DNA of 6,655 nucleotides from Nitrososphaerota archaeon (GTDB lineage: Archaea; Thermoproteota; Nitrososphaeria; Nitrososphaerales; Gagatemarchaeaceae), in NCBI GenBank assembly GCA_005877365.1, contig VBPP01000194.1, positions 1 through 6,655 on the forward strand. Reading direction: 5' to 3'. Below the pieces are notes generated by a model, which was not told the origin of the DNA, did no database searches, and saw only the letters and a list, made by a program, of their open reading frames with translations. Of the stretch, positions 5,877 through 6,655 are shown one piece after another. Every line of letters starts with the position of its first letter. Position 1 is the stretch's first letter. The translations under genes were made by a program, and so were the position numbers.

Positions 5877-6542
5877 TCAGGAGACGACCGTTCCTATCTT
5901 CGCTCCTTGAACGGCCATCATCACGTTCCTCGGGTCACTGCCATCAAGGACGATGAGCTTCACCCTGCTGTCTGCAAGCTGCTCGACCGCAACCGGGTCG
6001 ACGATGCTGTGGATCCCGGGAGTGTGGTGCCCCCCGAGTATCTCCTTCATCCTCGCGTAGGAGATCGAGTCGAGCTTCTTCGCCTTTCTGTCGATCTTCG
6101 GGTCGGAGGTGTAGATTCCTTCCTGGTTCGAACCCTTGACCAGAAGGTCCGCATTCCACTTCTGGGCAAGAATCGCGGCGACTGTATCCGTGGTTATCCC
6201 CGGCCTCAAGCCGCCCATGACACCCACCCTGTTCCTGCTCAACCTGGCAAGCATGCTGTTGATTGAGGTGGGCACGGAGCTGACTCCCCCGAGCTTCATA
6301 GCGACCAGGCGCGCGTTGAGTCTCGATGTGTGGATCGCTATCAGGTCTTGATGGAAGCCTGAGAGGCCGACTTTCCTCGCGGATTCGATGTACTTTCTGG
6401 AGAGGGGACCGCCTCCCACTATGACAGCGAGCGTGTGCCCCTCACCCGTGAGTTCGGATACGACCTTGGAGTAACCTTCGACCACCTCGGGGTGGGGAGG
6501 CGAACCGAGGACGGAGCCCCCGATTCTCAGGACAATCTTCAA
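5877..6542 (-). CDS. pyrH: UMP kinase, archaeal type
   Basis: A 221-residue amino-acid-kinase-fold enzyme that phosphorylates UMP to UDP with ATP in pyrimidine nucleotide synthesis. The match to the archaeal UMP kinase subfamily is along the whole length. KIVLRIGGSVL at 2-12 contains the phosphate-binding GGS, VIVGGGPLSRKYIESAR at 40-56 is the second glycine loop, and DLIAIHTSRLNARLVA at 66-81 is the UMP-side helix. VMGGLRPGITTDTVAA at 108-123 has the TTD that contacts the nucleotide, EGIYTSDPKIDRKAKKLD at 141-158 is the ATP-site loop, and VDPVAVEQL and IGTVVS lie near the end. Length is normal for the subfamily. The start is TTG (6540-6542), chosen because it puts the conserved first strand at residue 2; no good ribosome site precedes it. 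It is a housekeeping gene with no evident link to the glycan cluster except that UDP-sugars depend on UDP/UTP supply. Confidence 0.93.
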   Translation of the reverse strand: MKIVLRIGGSVLGSPPHPEVVEGYSKVVSELTGEGHTLAVIVGGGPLSRKYIESARKVGLSGFHQDLIAIHTSRLNARLVAMKLGGVSSVPTSINSMLARLSRNRVGVMGGLRPGITTDTVAAILAQKWNADLLVKGSNQEGIYTSDPKIDRKAKKLDSISYARMKEILGGHHTPGIHSIVDPVAVEQLADSRVKLIVLDGSDPRNVMMAVQGAKIGTVVS

Positions 6543-6593
6543 AGCTTCGCGTGGCCTCGTGAACCGTGATTAGAAGGTTTTGCCTGCGCAGCT

Positions 6594-6601
6594 CTTATAA
6601 G
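6594..6601. promoter_or_regulatory. symmetric TATA box upstream of the UMP kinase gene
   Basis: CTTATAAG is a perfect palindrome and a good archaeal TATA-box match. On the minus strand it would place initiation near 6571, leaving a leader of about 29 bases before the UMP kinase TTG at 6542. On the plus strand it would place initiation near 6624, just before an ATG at 6630-6632 that stays open to the window edge (eight codons, too short to identify). No A-rich BRE is clear on either side, so the direction or directions used are uncertain. Confidence 0.45.
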
Positions 6602-6655
6602 CGGGTGGAGAGAATTTCAGGATAGCCCGATGCATTATCACTCTGGCAACTGTCA

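Noticed and set aside
6125..6133. GGTTCGAAC, resembling a tRNA T-loop
   Set aside because: It lies inside the UMP kinase gene, and no acceptor stem, D-arm or anticodon arm can be built around it.
5907..6266. Plus-strand ORF of 119 codons
   Set aside because: It is antisense to the UMP kinase gene, whose full-length family match leaves no doubt about the coding strand.
1..6655. CRISPR array, insertion sequence or long direct repeats
   Set aside because: No regularly spaced repeats, transposase motifs or paired terminal inverted repeats were seen on reading the window.

Overview
The window looks archaeal. The clearest marker is the gene at 5877-6542 (minus), a UMP kinase of the archaeal amino-acid-kinase type. 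Supporting signs are an F420-type (Ddn-like) nitroreductase domain, TATA-like boxes close to start codons, three genes that seem to start with TTG, and frequent AGG/AGA arginine codons. Base composition is roughly balanced. I cannot assign a phylum from sequence alone.

Most of the window (1-5447) reads as a glycan-building and tailoring cluster. On the plus strand it begins with the C-terminal part of a GT-B glycosyltransferase that carries an in-frame TAA (2-397). Seven bases later comes a fused Ddn-like/SAM-methyltransferase protein (405-1583), which overlaps a family-2 glycosyltransferase (1567-2325). A small ORF of unknown function follows (2346-2558). It meets, stop codon to stop codon, a minus-strand PIG-L/LmbE-type deacetylase (2559-3221). 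A second GT-B (GT4) glycosyltransferase (3259-4395) diverges from the deacetylase across 37 bases that hold an A/T-rich box and a small inverted repeat. After a 332-base stretch with no convincing gene there is a second, stand-alone SAM methyltransferase (4728-5447).

The second region (5448-6655) is different. About 430 bases contain no intact gene but do contain a possible decayed fragment of a CNNM/DUF21 membrane protein on the minus strand. Then comes the housekeeping UMP kinase, with a symmetric TATA box upstream that could fire in both directions.

Taken together, the cluster could assemble an oligosaccharide (GT2 and GT4 enzymes), remove N-acetyl groups from amino sugars (PIG-L enzyme) and cap or modify the product by methylation, for example for S-layer or archaellin N-glycans or an exopolysaccharide. 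That assignment is inferred from the enzyme families; no oligosaccharyltransferase, flippase or S-layer gene is visible here. The least ordinary items are the Ddn-methyltransferase fusion, the interrupted glycosyltransferase and the gene remnants in the two gaps.
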